From Thereva unica (lineage: Eukaryota; Arthropoda; Insecta; Diptera; Therevidae): a stretch of DNA of 64,000 bases. A model generated the notes under the pieces. It was not told the DNA's origin. It did no database searches and saw only the letters and a list, made by a program, of their open reading frames with translations. Where the stretch lies: the NCBI GenBank assembly GCA_949987705.1, contig OX465284.1, positions 107,987,163 through 108,051,162 of the forward strand, in the 5' to 3' direction. The translations under genes were made by a program, and so were the position numbers. Shown here in pieces: positions 60,498 through 64,000 of this stretch (positions are counted from its first letter, which is position 1; every line of letters begins with the position of its first letter).

Positions 60498-60838
60498 GAA
60501 AGCTTTTTTCCTCACGTTAACTCCGACATCTTGTACATGGCATTTTTGGGTTGAAGTGACATAAATAATTTTACTTTGTATCGATGCACATATGCATAAC
60601 GCTCAAACAGAACGAATCCGTTTTTAGAAGTTCGAAAATTGACATTTCCATAAACTTTACATGAGACAAACGGATCAGTAGCCTCAATCAAGCCACTTCG
60701 CAAAGTTTACTTGGATGTAACGAAGCTTTACTCAACCCAGGGTAAAGTATTCTTTCAGTATACCAAAATCCTTTTACCTCACGTTAACTAGATGGCGTTT
60801 ACATGAAGGTTATGAGTTGAAATGACATAAATAATTGA
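60498..60838 (+). repeat. Direct repeat pair near 60.5 and 60.8 kb
   Basis: 60498-60573 and 60769-60838 share CCTCACGTTAACT, TACATG, GTTGAA-TGACATAAATAATT in order, about 270 bp apart. ACTCAACCCAGGGTAAAG between them echoes words near 31780-31830. Confidence 0.5.
60604..60693 (+). repeat. Dispersed repeat shared with 34302-34400
   Basis: Second copy of the ~90-bp unit; it sits between the two direct repeats at 60498 and 60769, so the whole block may be one larger element. Confidence 0.5.
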
Positions 60839-61677
60839 GTTTGAGCCGAATTAGATGGTGCGATCCAACGCATGTCCTTGCAAATGCTTGTAGATGAAGG
60901 GAGAAATGGGGATTATGTGAGGTAGCACCCCACGCTACGTTACGTCTTATTTAGGTTAAAGCTTAAAGGTCGCATCACATAAAAATCTATACAGCGTTCC
61001 GCTGCAGTACCAGAGTAGCATGCTGCAGTTTGAAACTAATTTAATTTGCAGGAGCTGTGTAGCACACATTAATAATAATTGACATTTTCCATTCCTGTAT
61101 TTTTATCGAGCACAACGGGGAATATTTACTTCCCCTTGTGCATGACATTGCACGAAGTTTTTTTCTTCGGGCGAATTCATGGCGTCAATTTAAATGCCAA
61201 AAACAGCTGTCAAATCAAAACATGTACGATGCAATAAAATTAATTTCTTCATTTGGTGTTATTCTAAAAATATGAATAATAATAATTAGGCAGTATGTTT
61301 AAAATTTTCTTGGAGCTAAACAATGGACCGATATAAACGCGGCCATTGAAAACTAGATGAGTGGTGCTGTGTATCAGTCCTTACATTTCATTCCCAAAAA
61401 TTCCGCTTCCCCAGATCGGCGAATTCACTCAGCGAAAACGAATTTGGAAAACAAAAGGCAAACTACTTTGCCTAAAATTTCTAAGTACGCGGAGACGTAT
61501 TTGTCAAAAATTTTCATTTGTAAAATTATTTTTCTGTGTTTGAATTGTGGAAAATTTGGCTAAGTAACATTTGTATTAAGATAATCCAAGGTTAGTAAAA
61601 AACTACTTTTTTTTGATATGAAAATGACATTTCCTTTTTTGTAATTTCTCCCTTTTTTGTTTCCTGCTAAAAAAAAG

Positions 61678-62166
61678 ATGCCGAATATAAAATTACAGTC
61701 ATCTGATGGAGAAATTTTCGATACAGACGTTCAAATTGCAAAATGTTCTGGAACAATTAAAACAATGCTCGAGGATTGCGGCATGGACGAGGGCGAGGAT
61801 GCAGTTGTTCCACTACCAAATGTCAATTCGGCAATTTTAAGGAAAGTCCTGCACTGGGCAAATTATCACAAGGATGATCCACAGCCAACGGAGGACGATG
61901 AGAACAAGGAGAAGCGGACAGATGATATCTCGTCATGGGACGCCGATTTTCTGAAAGTTGACCAGGGAACATTATTTGAGCTAATTTTGGCAGCCAATTA
62001 CCTCGATATCAAGGGGCTTCTAGATGTCACTTGCAAGACAGTAGCCAATATGATAAAAGGCAAAACACCGGAGGAGATTCGCAAAACCTTCAATATCAAG
62101 AACGACTTTACCGCGGCCGAGGAGGAGCAAGTACGAAAGGAGAATGAATGGTGCGAGGAAAAGTAA
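61678..62166 (+). CDS. SkpA: S-phase kinase-associated protein 1 (SkpA)
   Basis: Adaptor of SCF ubiquitin ligases: its N-terminal BTB/POZ-like fold binds Cul1 and its C-terminal helices hold the F-box protein. Intronless coding region of 162 aa, the normal family length. Start [20 protein letters not shown]; the Cul1-binding part includes [11 protein letters not shown] and [20 protein letters not shown]. An acidic linker ([15 protein letters not shown]) follows, then the Skp1 signature [29 protein letters not shown] and the ending [15 protein letters not shown]. The ATG at 61678 follows a pyrimidine-rich tract and AAAAAAAAG, which looks like a splice acceptor, so a 5' UTR intron is likely. 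Roc1a upstream encodes the ring subunit of the same complex. Confidence 0.97.
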   Translation: MPNIKLQSSDGEIFDTDVQIAKCSGTIKTMLEDCGMDEGEDAVVPLPNVNSAILRKVLHWANYHKDDPQPTEDDENKEKRTDDISSWDADFLKVDQGTLFELILAANYLDIKGLLDVTCKTVANMIKGKTPEEIRKTFNIKNDFTAAEEEQVRKENEWCEEK

Positions 62167-64000
62167 AACGAGGCAAATATCACTGCCTTAAATTAGATTC
62201 TTTTCGCTCCTTATATAAATATAAACAAAAACCACATATATAAAGAAATATTCACTTCAATTAAATAGTTTAAGTTACTCCTGACATTTTTCTTAAGTCT
62301 TATATGCTTTTATAATTTATTATGAATGATTTTCTTTGGAAATTTTCAAATTCAAAAAAAAAATCAAAATCCATTTTTAGACCGTCCTTGATTATAATTT
62401 ATAAGAATCCAAAAAGACCGCTTCAATAGTCACGATATTCTTAATCACTTTCCTTTTCTCTATAAGTGGATATTTTACGCTTTTTTTGTGCTTTATATTT
62501 ACTCAAATACAGATTCAAAATTTTGGTATAATTGCTATAAAAAAACGGAATTGATTTATTTTACATTTTTTAGGTTCGTTAGAGAATTTTGTAAATATTT
62601 TCGAAATGCCAAATTTCCTCTATCAACATACAAGCGATAATTATTAAAAAATCTTATTTAAATTCAACGGCATCTTGTGAAAAAATTGATTTTCTTAATG
62701 GTTACTGTGTAATTCCAAATTTTATGTGAGCATAATAAATTATTTTTTTTAATATGTATTATTATATACAAGTTGAATTTAAATTTGATGGAATTTTTTA
62801 ATTGTTTATCATGTTGATGCCGGTTTTGTTTTGCTCTGCAAGGATTAGTCGGGATTCCGGGTGTTTTTGTTGGTCTGTGGTATTTTTAGTGAAATTTATA
62901 GGTCGTATGTGCAGCTGCAAAGTGATAGGAGTTCCAAAAAAAGCTGGACAAGAGTATTAAGTCGTCGGTGTAAGTTGATGCTATAGAATAACCGACAAAG
63001 AATCACTGCGTAGCTGGACAGAGCGCTGGATCACGTGTCTACACCACTTGTCGAAATTATGCCATGCCTCACTAGCCTTATGCCACCTGTGGCTGCGTTC
63101 GATAACGTCATTTGCAGTAGACACAACTCATTCGTTCGGTATTGCAGTCAGATGTTCGGAATCGTCAAATTTGCAGGGCTTGCTTGTAAAACTAGTTCCA
63201 AGCTAGAACAGGAACCTTCAATGCTAGTAAAACAAACAGGATATCTTGCCTTAGGGCATCCTCCTGTTGATCGTCATGTACGACAAAGTACTGTCGCTAC
63301 GCTTCGCACAAGAAGCGGTCACTATTGTGTTCACAATAGTGAGAAGGCGACTCGACGAAATAGGGATACTTGCGAACGAATATGAGAGATAACGAAGTGG
63401 GTCAAGAGCACTGGTGTAATGCTGCCTAGCCAGTGAATAGTGCTAATTAGCAAGTGGAGAGAAATGGAGAGTTCGACCGCTGGGACATGTTCAGCAGCCT
63501 GCCTAGTTGCTTGTCGCTTACACTTGACTGTTCAAGCTTTGCGGGTTCCCGACTACAGTCCTGCCTTCGGTCTGTTCGAAAGGAGTTCACGAAAGCGGGC
63601 TCGAGTTTGCTCCGTGAGCTCCCCAATTCCATCCCGGCCCTCCTTTCTTTGCTCCTTTAGCGAGTCCAAAACCTTAGGGAGGGCAGAACGGCGGCGACCT
63701 GAGTCTGCTTGTTGCCCAATAGAAGAGGGTAATTGCGATACCAACATTTTTTAATTGTTCCCCTTGCTTCTGGAGTATGGCAGCTAGTGCTGCCAATTTT
63801 CTGGCGGGTCCAGAAACTTTAGGCCGAGCGTATCTAGCTCTGCTTCTTGGCTATCCGTGCCCTGAGGAAATCGTCAAAAGAGTACAAAACCTACCCACTT
63901 CCATGCAGCCCCTGACACTATAATTTTACATCTTGGCTTGGTAGGCCAGATCATATTAGCCCATCCCTTTCAGGAGAGCTTGCAGTGACCACCACGAGGA
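62167..64000. other. Intergenic, nothing recognised
   Basis: 62.2-62.8 kb is AT-rich 3' flank of SkpA. From 63.0 kb the GC content rises and several overlapping frames on both strands appear (63035-63754), none with a family motif. The sharp change in composition suggests the edge of a transposon running out of the window. A 22-bp hairpin (CACTATTGTG, 2-bp loop) lies at 63320-63341. Confidence 0.35.

Larger units (their letters stand above)
57796..61677. other. Intergenic, repeat-rich, upstream of SkpA
   Basis: Contains the inverted repeat 58223-59042, the MITE at 59783-59974 and direct repeats near 60.5-60.8 kb. A 5' UTR exon of SkpA may lie here, but none can be placed. Confidence 0.35.

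Noticed and set aside
61657..61677. Upstream extension of the SkpA frame from a TTG codon
   Set aside because: The family start MP-IKLQSSD is at the ATG at 61678; the extra seven codons come from a pyrimidine-rich presumed intron end.
63035..63754. Overlapping frames on both strands near the right edge
   Set aside because: Several mutually overlapping frames of similar length indicate GC-richer non-coding DNA; no motif found.

Overview
This window looks like nuclear DNA from a fly (Diptera). The evidence is AT-rich intergenic sequence, GT-AG introns, many old non-LTR retrotransposon fragments and short inverted-repeat elements, and protein products closest to insect (probably brachyceran) orthologues. 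I cannot name the species. No prokaryotic operons, rRNA, tRNA or CRISPR features were seen.

Layout. From 1 to 7.2 kb there is repeat-rich intergenic DNA with a decayed LINE (reverse transcriptase and endonuclease pieces). From 7.2 to 44.4 kb, two paralogous otopetrin proton-channel genes lie head to tail on the minus strand. Otopetrin A (7212-30623) has five coding exons and a roughly 17 kb first intron filled with transposon debris. Otopetrin B (35343-44363) also has five coding exons. In both models the exon phases close exactly into one frame (753 and 649 aa). The largest intron of B carries a near-perfect inverted repeat of about 1.48 kb that would fold into a giant hairpin in the pre-mRNA; I consider it the most interesting object in the window.

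From 44.4 to 47 kb there is a decayed LINE. From 47.4 to 62.2 kb there is a cluster of conserved housekeeping genes: Roc1a/Rbx1 (RING subunit of cullin ligases, plus strand), Suv4-20 (histone H4K20 methyltransferase, minus strand), an unrecognised two-exon gene for a small single-pass membrane protein (plus strand), and SkpA (SCF adaptor, plus strand). Roc1a and SkpA are partners in the same SCF ubiquitin ligase. From memory, Roc1a, Suv4-20 and skpA are also neighbours near the tip of the Drosophila X, so this appears to be an old conserved block on Muller element A. The last 1.8 kb shows no gene.

Mobile DNA dominates the rest. There are several fragments of one Jockey/CR1-like LINE family, two copies of an endonuclease/RT LINE, a LINE ORF1 remnant, a mariner transposase fragment, a Gypsy RNase H fragment split by a small inverted-repeat element, and at least six MITE-like or foldback elements. 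One is a 46-bp perfect palindrome flanked by an exact 7-bp target duplication inside a LINE. All calls come from reading the sequence; no database search was possible.
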